64,000 bases of DNA, from NCBI GenBank assembly GCA_026004775.1, contig BPJU01000007.1, positions 1 to 64,000 of the forward strand, read 5' to 3'. Position 1 is the first letter of the stretch; each line of letters opens with the position of its first letter. The position numbers and the translations under genes are program-made. Source of the stretch: Pirellulaceae bacterium (lineage in GTDB: Bacteria; Planctomycetota; Planctomycetia; Pirellulales; Pirellulaceae). Shown here in pieces: positions 1 to 10,063 of the stretch. Under the pieces are notes generated by a model. The model had not been told where the DNA came from and ran no database searches. It saw nothing but the letters and a program-made list of their open reading frames with translations.

Positions 1-512
1 GGTTACTCCAACTGTAAGGCGTAAAAAGCGGCTGGCCAGCCTCGATTGTGCGACAAGCCCACCAACCGGTGCGCCGCATCATAGGTGTAAACAGAAGTAG
101 CCACCTCATCCGCCGGCGTACCGGACAGAGCACGATAACGCACAATCTGGGTAAACTGCCCCAGCGAGTTATGCGCCATATTGACTTGCTTTTCGGCCAC
201 CGCATGGCCGCCCGCGCACGCCGTACTGGTCGACTCGCGTCATGCGATTAGTAGATCGTACGTGTAATCGTTCACAAAATCGTCCGTCCCGTCGATCACG
301 GCCGCAAGCCGCGTGCGGTTGCCCGAAGCATCGTATGAGGAATTCAAGACTACTCGTGGAATGTTCGGTGTCCCCTGATTGTCAATGCTTACGAGGCGAT
401 CCAAGTCATCGTACGCCAGCGTATAGCTACTATCCGGATCCGAAGCCGCAACGAGTCGCGTACCGATGTCCCACGAATAGCTAATTTCGCGCGCCAGCGT
501 ACCGCTTGTCAA
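1..512 (-). pseudogene. Decayed partial copy of RHS-repeat protein
   Basis: Two minus-strand fragments (about 512-240 and 200-3) translate to YD/RHS repeat sequence nearly identical to part of the larger RHS fragment at 3835-6041. Recognisable motifs include SYTLAYDDLDRLVSID and SVYTYDAAHRLVGLS. Small indels relative to that copy (near 190-250 and 35-40) break the frame, so no continuous RHS reading frame survives. The fragment runs to the window edge and may continue outside. RHS proteins are large secreted or surface proteins that often deliver C-terminal toxins; this piece has no toxin tip and is probably non-functional. Confidence 0.75.
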
Positions 513-795
513 GCGCGCAGCATCGCCCTCGAGGCAAGCCGCATTCTTGCTGGCCTCGAAGCTTGTAGTCAGGAGCCTGGGCTCTTACCGGTAGCCGCAG
601 AGGACACAGAGAATAGCGTTAGCCACAGAGGGCACAGAGGGCACAGAGAATGTTTGACTGGCCCGTTGGACTGAGCTAGTAAAAACGGGTGCCTTCGGGG
701 ACGGATGGTGGTTTACCGGTTTGGTCACATGGGGTATTGTGCCGCCAGAGCGAATAATCTGGTCGACAACGAGAAAGTCCAAGCGTACGCCCGCT
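1..795. repeat. Diverged duplication, copy A (matches 5463-6253)
   Basis: The segment aligns nearly end to end with 5463-6253. It covers part of an RHS coding region and about 200 bp of non-coding flank containing short GGACACAGAG-type iterations. Differences are scattered substitutions plus a few single-base indels that kill the reading frame in this copy. Because the flank is duplicated too, this is a segmental DNA duplication rather than internal protein repetition. Confidence 0.8.
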
Positions 796-997
796 CTATT
801 TTCCACGCGGTTGGCAGGTTGACGCCGTGGGGTTCGAACACTGCGTGGAGTCCACACCACGCCTGAGTGTTGCTCACAGGGTTGGTTGGACACGCGCCGG
901 GCCATTGTTACCAATTGGTTGTACCTGTGCGTAGTAAGTTTATGCCCCGCTACTAGGAGCAACCGCCGCTGCCGTACGGCATTTACCCAATCGTAGC

Positions 998-1437
998 GAA
1001 ACACGCTAGCCGTTCGCGCAAGCGAACGGCGTAAGTGTTGCGATATTCGAAATGGAAGACGCGGGGCGAACGCTGACCCGGCTTGTGCGTTGGTGGAAGA
1101 CGGGGACGCCTGGTGGAGAATTTTTGGTGTCGGAAGTCTTGCGGCGGACGCTAGCGCGTCCGCCTGGCGACTTCCGCTACGAGCAAAGTTCAAGATCGTT
1201 ACACACCGGTGTGAACCAGCATATTGGGTGACCCACAAGGCCGAGACGGCCGTGCCACCATACAAGCCGAACGCACTAAATCGCCGACCGTCACATGCCC
1301 GGTCAGAAAACATTGCAGCATTGCATTCGGCGGAACGAATTTTCGTCATTACAAGGTGTGTGATGCGTACCAACGATAATCGGCGCCCTCCTACTTCGCC
1401 TGGCGGCCCAATATTAGCATTTGTCGCAAAGTCTAGC
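998..1437. repeat. Long composite palindromic repeat, copy 1
   Basis: This non-coding element has three palindromes in fixed order. Hairpin C (998-1043) has arms AGCCGTTCGC/GCGAACGGC. Hairpin A (1131-1177) begins CGGAAGT, ends ACTTCCG and has an inner GCGGACGC/GCGTCCGC stem. Hairpin B (about 1238-1256) is GGCCGAGACGGCC. A conserved tail follows to about 1437. A second full-length copy lies at 7800-8277 and partial copies at 7546-7671 and 37384-37520. Read on the minus strand the element yields GTAVSAxWVTQ-like peptides, which I treat as spurious. About 790-1490 otherwise holds no gene I can support. Confidence 0.7.
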
Positions 1438-1499
1438 TCCTTGGCATAATCGTTTATAACGGATTCCGCTACAAAACCCACCACAGCACTATTTTACCT

Positions 1500-3626
1500 T
1501 CAACGGTTACTTAACGACCAGACCATGATTGCGCCATCAGCGCCACCACTGGCAAGCTGGCCAAAGCGGTGCCATAGCAACGCCAGCACCGCCCCACTAT
1601 GCGCCTGCCAGTGCGTTACAACTTCACCATCAATTACACGGCGGATCTCTATCGCACCATCTGCCAGTCCCAGAGCGACCTTCTCGCCCGAGACGTCGAC
1701 AGCATCGCTATACATATCCGCGCTGAGTCTGTGCATCCAAAGTACTTTTTGGATCTTCACATCTAAACAGGTAATATAATGTTCATAACCTCCACGGCTG
1801 TGCCCCAGCAAAACATGCCGGCGATCAATCGCTACTATTCTTCTATAAGCATATACTTGATCAAGCACGCCCCGCACCAATTGATAGCGCCCTGTCTCGT
1901 CTATCAGTACAACAGCCTCTTCCGTTGCAGGAAACCGCGGCTGCCCACTGCCAATCCCAACAATTGCGACGATAAAGCGACCGTCGAAAGAAGGTGCAAC
2001 CGCGAACACGGTCATCAATGTTACGCCACCCAAATCAGGGCCGACGCGTGTTACAAGCCACCATCCCGTTTCATGGCCAAATCGCCACCATTCCAAGCAC
2101 TCCCCAATCATTTTTCCGGCCCACTCATGTACAGTTGTCACATCGCGGCTGGTTACCAACGCCGGATTGTTATCACAGCAAAACAACTTTTGCACTTTAT
2201 GTTCACGTGATGTCCCTACCGGCAGTTCCGGACACGTTTCACCTACGACGTATGGTTCACTATCCCGGTCGCCTCTCACCGAATATACGCGCAGCCTATC
2301 ATGGCGTGAATCGAGATCGCATAGATAAACACTGGTATTGTCTTGCGAGCAACTAATACAGATATCGAGCACCCCGTGACTAGGCATCGGGTACCTCCAT
2401 GTAGCCATTCTTTCCCCACTACACCAATCGTAGCTGCTCACTGCGTAGGCGGAAGAAGTCTTGCAGGCATTACTGGCCCATAAAACAGCATCGCGTTGTA
2501 TTGCCAACTGGCCCACGGGCCATTGCTCGTCGCATCGTCCACCCTCGGTCAACGCCTCAGACAGTGTGACGATGTTTCCGTCAACGAGACCGACCCATAC
2601 GGTCCCTGCCTCATCGGCATCGCTAACACAAGTCACATGCTTCGTAACTGTCCGTGTATCACGGACAGTTCCGTCTGGGTCTGCGAAAACCACCTCATCA
2701 TGGAATACAACAATAATGCGCCGTCCATCCCAGGTAACTTTTTTGGGATTTGAGGACAGCGGTAGACGAGACTCCCACACGCACTCTGCGTGCAAACGCC
2801 GCTCTCGAACCGAGACTTCGTAGCAGCGCAGCCATGTGGCAGACTCAACATCCGGAAACTTCAAGCTCTCTGGTGGCTGCTCGTCGATGTCAGCCACCCA
2901 TCCCCTGGACCGTGCGCGGCGTAAGGCACTTTGCAAAAACCGGTTGAGTTGTTCCAGTGGTTCTCCCTCTCCGGACGCCACCACAAAACGACTCGTACCG
3001 GGCAACCAGAAACCGCATGCGCCACCAACGCGCGCTGCTCCTACCGAACAGTTTCGGTGCGGGTTAACGAGATCGAAGATAAGAAAGCGATTCGGACATC
3101 TATAGACAGCAGCGAACCGCCCTTCGGACGAAGCATGTAAAGACTCACCAGCTGGGCACGGAAGCACCGTTTTGTCGGGCACAATAAGTTTAACCTTAGA
3201 AGGTTTCATCCAGTGCCCGAACAAATAGGCAATAGGCTTTCCGGGAGTTCGTACGACTACGTCCAAAACATATCCCGTTGGAAGCGGCAAGGTTCGACCT
3301 ACGCTATTCGGTTGCGTGACGTCTTGCCAATATTCTGCGGTACCGTCCGACGCTACCGCCACTGCACTGCCCGACTGGTCAACTTTAATGAGTCGCGTCA
3401 CCGCCTTCCCCAGTCGATGCTCGGCAACGAGTTGTCCTGTCTCACTACAGAGAACTGCCATGGCGGGCGACCCGGCATAACAGCCGGCCTTACAGGGACC
3501 TTTACCCGCCACAACAATGCACTTTCTAAGTGGCCAAGCGACCAAGTCAGCCGGTGAAAATGCGACCCGCCACCGAGGTCGCACCACGTACCGCTCAAGG
3601 AAAACAGGGGCAGATTCCAAATTCAT
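1500..3626 (-). CDS. WD40-like beta-propeller protein
   Basis: A 708-residue protein. The chosen ATG at 3626 follows AAGGGGAG at good spacing; the frame stays open upstream to 3827 but without a better start. Many short beta-rich units match degenerate WD40 blades. The clearest are at the C-terminus, with GEKVALGLADGAIEIRR and then FGQLASGGADGAIMVWSL just before the stop. I see no signal peptide, membrane segment or enzymatic motif, so a scaffold role is the most that can be inferred. It lies about 210 bp downstream of the broken RHS gene on the same strand. It could belong with that locus, but nothing shows it is an immunity protein. It is the only intact gene in the first 8.4 kb. Confidence 0.6.
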   Translation of the reverse strand: MNLESAPVFLERYVVRPRWRVAFSPADLVAWPLRKCIVVAGKGPCKAGCYAGSPAMAVLCSETGQLVAEHRLGKAVTRLIKVDQSGSAVAVASDGTAEYWQDVTQPNSVGRTLPLPTGYVLDVVVRTPGKPIAYLFGHWMKPSKVKLIVPDKTVLPCPAGESLHASSEGRFAAVYRCPNRFLIFDLVNPHRNCSVGAARVGGACGFWLPGTSRFVVASGEGEPLEQLNRFLQSALRRARSRGWVADIDEQPPESLKFPDVESATWLRCYEVSVRERRLHAECVWESRLPLSSNPKKVTWDGRRIIVVFHDEVVFADPDGTVRDTRTVTKHVTCVSDADEAGTVWVGLVDGNIVTLSEALTEGGRCDEQWPVGQLAIQRDAVLWASNACKTSSAYAVSSYDWCSGERMATWRYPMPSHGVLDICISCSQDNTSVYLCDLDSRHDRLRVYSVRGDRDSEPYVVGETCPELPVGTSREHKVQKLFCCDNNPALVTSRDVTTVHEWAGKMIGECLEWWRFGHETGWWLVTRVGPDLGGVTLMTVFAVAPSFDGRFIVAIVGIGSGQPRFPATEEAVVLIDETGRYQLVRGVLDQVYAYRRIVAIDRRHVLLGHSRGGYEHYITCLDVKIQKVLWMHRLSADMYSDAVDVSGEKVALGLADGAIEIRRVIDGEVVTHWQAHSGAVLALLWHRFGQLASGGADGAIMVWSLSNR

Positions 3627-3834
3627 GTCGATACTCCCCTTGTGACCTATAGCGCCCGCCGCCACATCCTTATACGATATCGATTTTTCTGTGACATCCA
3701 CCCTTCGGTGGCATTCCACTAGGCACATTGCTTCTGTTAGGCGGCCACCGGCGCTAATCGTCGCTACGTATGCAAAGTATAGCCGGTTGGCAAAAAGCAG
3801 TACAACAATCTGGCACGTTTTCGGCATCCTAATA

Positions 3835-6041
3835 TCAATAACCGAAGACCGTATCCATCGCCGTTTTAAATGATAAAGCTAATCTTTCGTTTCTTTCAGC
3901 AATCGCGTCATACATGCTGATGGTGCTACTGTTAGGGTTGCGTGATGTTCCATATATGGCCTTCTCTGCTTCTGAAAGATTGCCTTGTTGCAGATGTATC
4001 AGTGCCTTGCGATAGGCTTGCTGGAATTTGCCTGACTCCAAAACATCCGTTGCCGTGCCGATGTCGTTCATAACGATCCCGACCATAAAGCTTGCAATGG
4101 TTACTCCCTTAAATCTAGGGCTTGCGGACTTGAAATACCTCTTTCCCAAATCCCTCGCTGCGTCGACGTCCGGTTTGCCGAAGGCCGGCCCCGGCATCGT
4201 GACCTTAGATTTTATGTCGTCGATGAAATTCTTGGTTCTGTTGTCCTGCTTTATTTGCTCAACAAGTTCTGCCATGTCGGCCGGCGTAAGGGGCTTTTTT
4301 TCACTTATATTATGGTCTGTCGATATACTTCTTTACGATGTCATTCACAAATTCGTTATATTGTGGATGAGTAATGCCGCCATATGTGCCATTTCGGTGA
4401 GGCGGATCAGTTGGTCCGAGAACCATACCCAGCCCAACGTCATAGGCGTCCCGCGTTATTAGCTGCTTCTGGGCTAGACGGTTCAAAACTTCCACGACTA
4501 CTACATGGTGGCCCATTGGGGGAACTAACCCGGTTGGGTCGGATAATCCTGTGGGCAGGTTCTCTACATAACGCGACAAATTTCCATCCCCCGCCGCAAA
4601 CCCCAGCGGGTCCTCGCTGATAAAACGCCCGACGGCAGGGTCATAATAGCGGGCTCGGTAGTAGAAAAGGCCCGATTCCTCGTCGCGCTCGCGGCCCGTA
4701 AAGGCAAACAAGAAATCCACCGCCGCGTTCGTCTCGGATGTAATCCGCCCAAAGGCTTCGTACCTTAGGTGGTTCACCACGTTGCCGCTACTATCAATCA
4801 AGTCGCGCACCGTGCCCAAGTGGTCGCCCAAAGCCCATAACACCTCGCCCGGCTGCCACAAAGACTCCACGTCCTCGCGAGCAAATACCTGGTCCACCAC
4901 CGGCCATGCAAATACCGATACTTGAGCGTAGCCGGTTGACTGCCGGTAAACTCCAGCACAATGTGGTCCGCTCCCACAAGAGCCGGATCCGAGGCGCCCG
5001 TGACCACCGACGGATTGTCATACACAAACCACGTAAACGACGGCTCTTGAGGCCCATCCCCGTCCGGATCCACCGTCTTGCCTATCCGCCGGTCAAATAC
5101 GTCGTACGAATAATGCACATCGAGCACGATGGCGCCTTGCGCGTCTTTCCTCAAAAACCTCACCAGCCGATTGCGGTGGTCCCACGTGTACTCTTCACGC
5201 TCGCCTGTGGCTATCGTTTCTTTCGCCGTGCGATTGCCTTCCGCATCGTACTCGTACCGATACGTGCCGTCCTCCAGAAGCTGGTTGTTGCTCCCGGTAA
5301 CATAACCGCCGCCCGTGCGGTTGCCGTTCGCGTCGTACTGGTACGCCTCGTCCGTCTGATAGGAATGGTCGGCACCCGTAAGCTGATCCGTCTGGTCGTA
5401 CGTAAAAACGCTCGTTCCGTCCGAGTTCACCATCTCGATGATGCGGTCCAGCGGATCATAAGTCCAACTGTATGGCGTAAAAAGCGGCTGGCCGCCTCGA
5501 TTGTGTGACAAGCCCACCAACCGGTGCGCGGCATCATACGTGTAAACAGAAGTAGCCACCTCATCCGACGGCGTACCGGAAAGAGCACGATAACGCACAA
5601 TCTGGGTAAACTGCCCCAGCGAGTTATACGCCATATCGACTCGCTTTTCGGCCACCGCATGGCCGCCCGCCACGCCGTACTGGTCGACTCGTGTCATGCG
5701 ATTGAGTAGATCGTACGTGTAATCGTTCACAAAATCGTCCGTCCCGTCGATCACGGCCGCAAGCCGCGTGCGGTTGCCCGAAGCATCGTATGAGGAATTC
5801 AAGACTACTCGTGGAATGTTCGGTGTCCCCTGATTGTCAATGCTTACGAGGCGATCCAAGTCATCGTACGCCAGCGTATAGCTACTATCCGGATCCGAAG
5901 CCGCAACGAGTCTCGTACCGATGTCCCACGAATAGCTAATTTCGCGCGCCAGCGTACCGCTTGTCAAGCGCGCAGCATCGCCATCGAGCCGAGCCGCATT
6001 CGTGCCGGCCTCGAGAGCTTGTAGCTCGGCGTCCTCGGCTC
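3835..6041 (-). pseudogene. RHS-repeat protein with C-terminal tip, two frameshifts
   Basis: The minus-strand reading runs from about 6041 to 4905 through many YD repeats (for example YTWDHRNRLVRF). It then needs a one-base correction near 4905 to continue with VVDQVFAREDVESLW and the RHS core signature LFYYRARYYDPAVGRFISED and DPTGL. The variable tip after the core starts VPPMGHH. A second one-base correction near 4317 joins KKYID to DHNISEKKPLTPADMAEL and carries the tip on to the stop at 3835, so the last ~150 residues are probably not a separate gene. The 5' end is cut off near 6041 at a short-repeat flank. RHS proteins are secreted or contact-delivered polymorphic toxins. The breaks make this a pseudogene, unless they are base-calling errors. 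Confidence 0.7.
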
Positions 6042-6253
6042 TTGGCGTTAGCCGCAGAGGACACAGCTATTGGCGTTAGCCACAGAGGACACAGAGGACA
6101 CAGAGAGTGTTTGACTGGCCCGTTGGACTGAGTTAGTAAAAACGGGTGCCTTTGGGGACGGATGGTGGTTGACCGGTTTGGTCACATGGGCTAGTGTGCC
6201 GCCAGCGCGAATAATCTGGTCCACAACGAAAAAGTCCATGCCTACGCCGCAAC
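5463..6253. repeat. Diverged duplication, copy B (matches 1-795)
   Basis: This is the counterpart of 1-795. Here the RHS reading frame is intact, suggesting this copy is closer to the ancestral sequence. The match ends around AAAGTCCA near 6235, after a flank rich in GGACACAGAG-like iterations. Confidence 0.8.
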
Positions 6254-6804
6254 CATCCTCGACTTGGTTGGTGGCTTCACGTCATGCTGTGGGGATACGC
6301 CGATTTTCGAGTAGTTAAGCCGCACCGTGAACCAACCTGCTTGGTAAGCGTTCACGGTTGGTTAGCCAGCCACCGCTACCGGCAGACCGTTGTGAACCCC
6401 CAACAGCTCGGTATGGCCACCCCCTCGCCTTGTTGCTGACGTACCGTAACACCAGAAGACGCGTGAATGTGCCAGAAAAATAGATTTTCTTCTTGCCAGA
6501 ATTATCTTTTCGTCGGTTGCCAAGATTGTCCGCGCCGCGTGTGCGATTACTACCTCATGCAGGGATCTTTCCATGTACCGCATCCACTGGTGCTTCGGTC
6601 GGTGCAGCTACACAGTACAACCACAACGCACTATGTTGTAGTCGTTCGTTATCGAAGCTCGCAACCAGCGGCCTGAAAGGCCGCCTTTTGTTTAGCCCAG
6701 GCCAACGGCCTGGGGCGGGAGGAACCGTACGGTCGATTCCCCAGTGTTGCGCGCAGCCACGTAGCGGGTAAATACGTTTGCGTTCATTTTCTGACCGCGA
6801 AAGG
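6254..6804. other. Non-coding stretch with palindromes and a possible lone IS66 end
   Basis: No gene is supported here. Position 6344 begins GTAAGCGTTCACGGTTGG, which has the GTAAGCG start typical of IS66-family terminal repeats and resembles the ends of the MITE at 56611-56821. No matching opposite end with a target duplication was found. Positions 6696-6715 form the palindrome CCCAGGCCAACGGCCTGGGG. The stretch separates two pieces of what was probably one RHS gene. Confidence 0.45.
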
Positions 6805-7532
6805 TTACGGATAAAGCTGATCAAGACCTCCAAGCTGCCAGCCGCGGCCAAAGGCCCAGTCGCTCGTGGAGCGGTTCACCACCGCCACATAGCCATCGTA
6901 GCTGCGTGTTTGAAGCTCCTGGCCGTAACGCGCCTGTAGCTCAATCGTGTACGGATAGCGACCCGTGGGAAGTGCCGTAGCGTCGGCCGAAAGCACGATG
7001 CGAAGCGAGTCGCCCGGTTGGAGCGTGCCGGGATCGAATGAGTATTCGTCACCGGCCACGCCATTGAAAACCAGCCGCGCGCGGATTTCATCCGGTACCG
7101 CCGCATCGGGCACAAGGAACGTCTCGAGCGGCACGAGTGCCTTGGGGATCGTAAGCGAGTTGTACACCAGCTTGACCGAAGGTGTGAGAAGTTCCTCGCG
7201 CGTAAGCGCTCCGCTTGCCAAGAGCACGCCCGTTGCCGACCGATCGGCCTCGGCGGGCGAAAACTCGTCGTCATTGAGCTTCCCGCCGAACGGGCCACCC
7301 ACAGCAATCTCCACGGTGGCCACCGAGCTACTGGCTTGGCCGTCGGACAACTGGTATGTGAAGCGATCGATGCCGCTAAAGCCGGCATTGGGAACGTAGG
7401 TGAAAGTGCCCGACGTGGGGTCAAAATCGGTGAGCGTGCCGTTTTGAGGGTTCGTCACCACGCTGGCCGACAAAGTGCCGCCGTCCGGATCGAAGTCGTT
7501 CGAGGTGATCAAGGACGGGGGCGCCTGATGGG
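6805..7532 (-). pseudogene. Cadherin-like / RHS N-terminal fragment
   Basis: The minus-strand reading, truncated at both ends, opens with a cadherin-like tandem domain. This shows NDFDPDGGTLSA, GTFTYVPNAGFSG and FTYQLSDG, the signature of VCBS/cadherin-5 type repeats in large bacterial surface proteins. It ends in FGRGWQLGGLDQLYP, the junction that usually opens an RHS region, and then hits a stop. The upstream end runs into a palindromic repeat near 7546 without a start codon. It is probably the 5' part of the same protein as the RHS fragment at 3835-6041, separated by ~760 bp of unrelated sequence. Confidence 0.65.
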
Positions 7533-7545
7533 AAATTATTGTTGT

Positions 7546-7671
7546 CGGAAGTCTTGCGGCGGCTGCTGGCGCAGCCGCCTAGCGACTTCCGCTACGAACC
7601 AAGGTCAAGATCGTGCTACACCGGAGGGAACCAGCATCTTGGGTGACCCACACGGCCGAGACGGCCGTGCC
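7546..7671. repeat. Palindromic repeat, partial copy (hairpins A and B)
   Basis: Hairpin A (7546-7591) has arms CGGAAGT/ACTTCCG and inner stem GCGGCTGC/GCAGCCGC. A spacer very similar to the other copies leads to hairpin B (about 7652-7669). The compensating bases between copies of hairpin A (GGACGC/GCGTCC here replaced by GGCTGC/GCAGCC) keep the stem, as expected if the folded form matters. Confidence 0.65.
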
Positions 7672-7680
7672 ACTATACAG

Positions 7681-7728
7681 GCGGAAGTCTTGCGGCCGAC
7701 GCTGGTGCGTCGGCCTGGCCACTTCCGC
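7681..7728. repeat. Isolated hairpin A
   Basis: A further copy of the CGGAAGT...ACTTCCG hairpin, with inner stem GGCCGACGC/GCGTCGGCC, starts ten bases after the preceding repeat. The inner arms again differ from the other copies while remaining complementary. Confidence 0.65.
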
Positions 7729-7799
7729 TACGCGGGGTGGAAAGGGGTGACTTCTGGTACGCGCCAGCATCCTACGGACCATGATCCACCCGATGGTAG

Positions 7800-8277
7800 C
7801 GGAACACGCTAGCCGTTCGCGCCCGCGAACGGCGTAAGTGTTCCGATACGGACACGGAAAGAAGCGGGTCAACTCTCGCGCGTTCTGCGCGGTGGAAGAC
7901 TCGGGCGTCTTACCGGGAATTATGGGTTCGGAAGTCTTACGGCGGCTGCTGGCGCAGCCGCCTGGCGACTTCCGCTACGAACCAAGGTCAAGATCGTGCT
8001 AGACCGGAGTGAACCAGCATCTTGGGTGACCCACACGGCCGAGACGGCCGTGCTACTTTTCACGGCCGAGACGGCCGTGCCACCATACAACACCATACAA
8101 GCGGAACACACCGAACCGCCGGCCGTCGCACACCGATCGTCGCAAAGCGTTGCAGTGCTACATTCTGCGCAACGAATTTTTGTGATTACTAGGTGTGCGA
8201 TGGGTATCGACAAAAATCGGCTTCGTAATAGTTCGCCTGGCTGCCCTCGCAGCCCAATATTAGCTTTTGTCAGAGAG
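7800..8277. repeat. Long composite palindromic repeat, copy 2
   Basis: Same order as 998-1437: hairpin C (7800-7845), an ~85-bp spacer with a GGTGGAAGAC motif, hairpin A (7929-7974), a spacer, hairpin B twice (about 8033-8052 and 8061-8079), then the conserved tail containing AACGAATTTT and GCCCAATATTAGC. Positions 8278-8450 hold nothing I can identify. Confidence 0.7.
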
Positions 8278-8450
8278 TGCAGGGTTTAGGCAACGTTGGG
8301 GTGAACGCTTGGGGATCGGGTGACCGACTATGTTTTTCGAGTATTTCCCGGGCAATTGCACGAGGTAGGTAGTCACGCTGTACATCTTCTCGATCCAACC
8401 ACCCAGGAACCATCATACCGACAGTCGCACCGGCGATTGCAGCAGGTGGG

Positions 8451-9866
8451 TTACGGAACGGGTGGTTCGACGAGCCGTTCGTCCAGAATACGCCGGGCCA
8501 GGCGGTGAGTAATCATTTGTTTGCGAGGATCCAGATAGTCGGCCCAGGTTTTCACCGGGCAAAAGCGCACCCGAAGTATCCGCCGTTCCTGTTCGGGTTG
8601 TGGCAAGGACAGTAGATCGGCTCCAGCATCTTGATCTGAGTCGACGGCCCACGGAAGCAGCCGCACGCGGTCATCGGCCAGCGTCGACTCCCACATGTTC
8701 GTTTCCGGCACGACTGCCGCCACGAGTCGACCATTCGGGAGGCGGAAAGGTTTGGGGTCGACGAGTGTCGGAAACCGGCTCCTGCCGCGCTCGGCCAGCC
8801 GTTGCAGGGCGGCGGTTCGTTCGGGCAGCGGGCGGTCGTTCCATCGCAACAGCTCTTCGACGCTCGTTTCATATAACTTCCCCAACAGAGAAAGATCCAG
8901 GATCGCTACCGCGTTGTTGATGTAGTAGGAATCCCGTGCCGAATAGGTTGAGCCGGTGAATGAGGGATCTTCCGCTAGCAGCCAACGCTCGTTTCGCCGG
9001 ATCAGTGCGCCACCTTTTTGACCAAGCGGGCGCTGCGAAACTTCAGCCAGCAGATCGGCCTGGTGGAGATCCAGGTAACCCAAAGCGGCAAGCCACCGTT
9101 CGTCCACCAGGGCTGCCACATTGTCGATGTTCCGCACGGCCACGTAACGAATGCCGCGACCTGCCAGTTGTCCGGCCATACCGGATGCGACCAACTGGTG
9201 AAGAAACTCGCCGTGCCCAGCGGGCTTTTCGCACGGTAAGTATTGGCCGGCATTCTGCCGCGAGTATTCAAGAACCTGAGGAAACTCTTCAGAAGGAAAA
9301 TTCCGTTCGGCCGCTCGGGCATCTTCCAAGCGCGCCACGAACGCCCGTGCCAGTGGCTGTTCCAGATACCAAATCGGTTCCGGTAGTTCGTAGGGTCGCT
9401 CTGCAAGGTATCGGCAGGTCTCGTCACGGTTGGCACTGCTAACAAACAGCAGCACCGGTGCTGCGGCATCGAGTTGTTTTAAGAACCGAGCCACATTGAC
9501 CAAAAACAGGTCCAAATAGGTCCAGACGGTGCCGGCGTGTTCCAGGACGGGGACCAGTGCTTTTCCAGCCGGCAATTGAAGCAGGCCGCTTCGTTTCAAA
9601 AGATGTTGGACCTGCGGCGGAAGTTCCGCCGGATCCATGCGCGAGGCGGCTCCGGCTGCCAGAATGCTGAAAGCCACCCGACCGGATCGAACCAGTTGCA
9701 CCCCGCGCCGAATGTACTCGGCTCGTTCTGACGGAGTAAGGGCATCCACATGCGGAACGCTACCCGCACGACTGGGCTCAAAGCCGGGCTGGAGTATCGC
9801 TTGACGCAATTGGCCGGACAAATAGCGCTGGGCCGGATCGCTTCCACAGGGATGGTTACTGTTCAT
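8451..9866 (-). CDS. UTP--sugar-1-phosphate uridylyltransferase (UDPGP family)
   Basis: A 471-residue cytosolic enzyme predicted to make a UDP-sugar, probably UDP-glucose or UDP-GlcNAc, from UTP and the sugar 1-phosphate. The nucleotide-binding loop near residues 68-76 reads LAAGAASRMD in place of the usual glycine-rich LAGGxGTRLG, a relaxed form seen in some family members. The metal and uridine region is clear: RYVAVRNIDNVAALVD near residue 245 matches the NxDN signature of UDP-glucose pyrophosphorylases, and KPFRLPNGRLVAAVV lies towards the C-terminus. The ATG at 9866 has no strong ribosome site. It is divergent from the PVC dehydrogenase and stands alone. Sugar specificity cannot be set from sequence. 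Confidence 0.75.
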   Translation of the reverse strand: MNSNHPCGSDPAQRYLSGQLRQAILQPGFEPSRAGSVPHVDALTPSERAEYIRRGVQLVRSGRVAFSILAAGAASRMDPAELPPQVQHLLKRSGLLQLPAGKALVPVLEHAGTVWTYLDLFLVNVARFLKQLDAAAPVLLFVSSANRDETCRYLAERPYELPEPIWYLEQPLARAFVARLEDARAAERNFPSEEFPQVLEYSRQNAGQYLPCEKPAGHGEFLHQLVASGMAGQLAGRGIRYVAVRNIDNVAALVDERWLAALGYLDLHQADLLAEVSQRPLGQKGGALIRRNERWLLAEDPSFTGSTYSARDSYYINNAVAILDLSLLGKLYETSVEELLRWNDRPLPERTAALQRLAERGRSRFPTLVDPKPFRLPNGRLVAAVVPETNMWESTLADDRVRLLPWAVDSDQDAGADLLSLPQPEQERRILRVRFCPVKTWADYLDPRKQMITHRLARRILDERLVEPPVP

Positions 9867-10063
9867 CGTCGACTGTTGGCTGCCTTGGTGGCCGATAATG
9901 GGTCGGGACCTGGTCGCCCGCGTGCGTTGGTTGATTTACAATGGGCGGTTGGACAATTCCTGCCGCGATTTCCCCCATTTGATTGTGAGTTGTGTTTCCA
10001 GTGCGGGCAAGCGATCCTCGAGCAGCCACGGTTGCTTGTTTCGCTAACCATACAGTTTGCGAC

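Noticed and set aside
585-1484. A 299-codon minus-strand reading frame
   Set aside because: It runs through the duplicated non-coding flank and the composite palindromic repeat; its GTAVSALWVTQ-type peptides recur in the other repeat copies. No ribosome site or domain is seen.
3835-4275. A separate 146-residue gene, possibly an RHS immunity protein
   Set aside because: The frame continues open upstream of its ATG and joins the RHS tip after one base correction; the ATG has no good ribosome site. I treat it as the tip end, though an immunity role is not fully excluded.
7546-8079. A CRISPR array from the repeated hairpins
   Set aside because: Repeats are few, irregularly spaced, palindromic and differ in their arms, and the intervening sequence is itself conserved; no cas genes are present.
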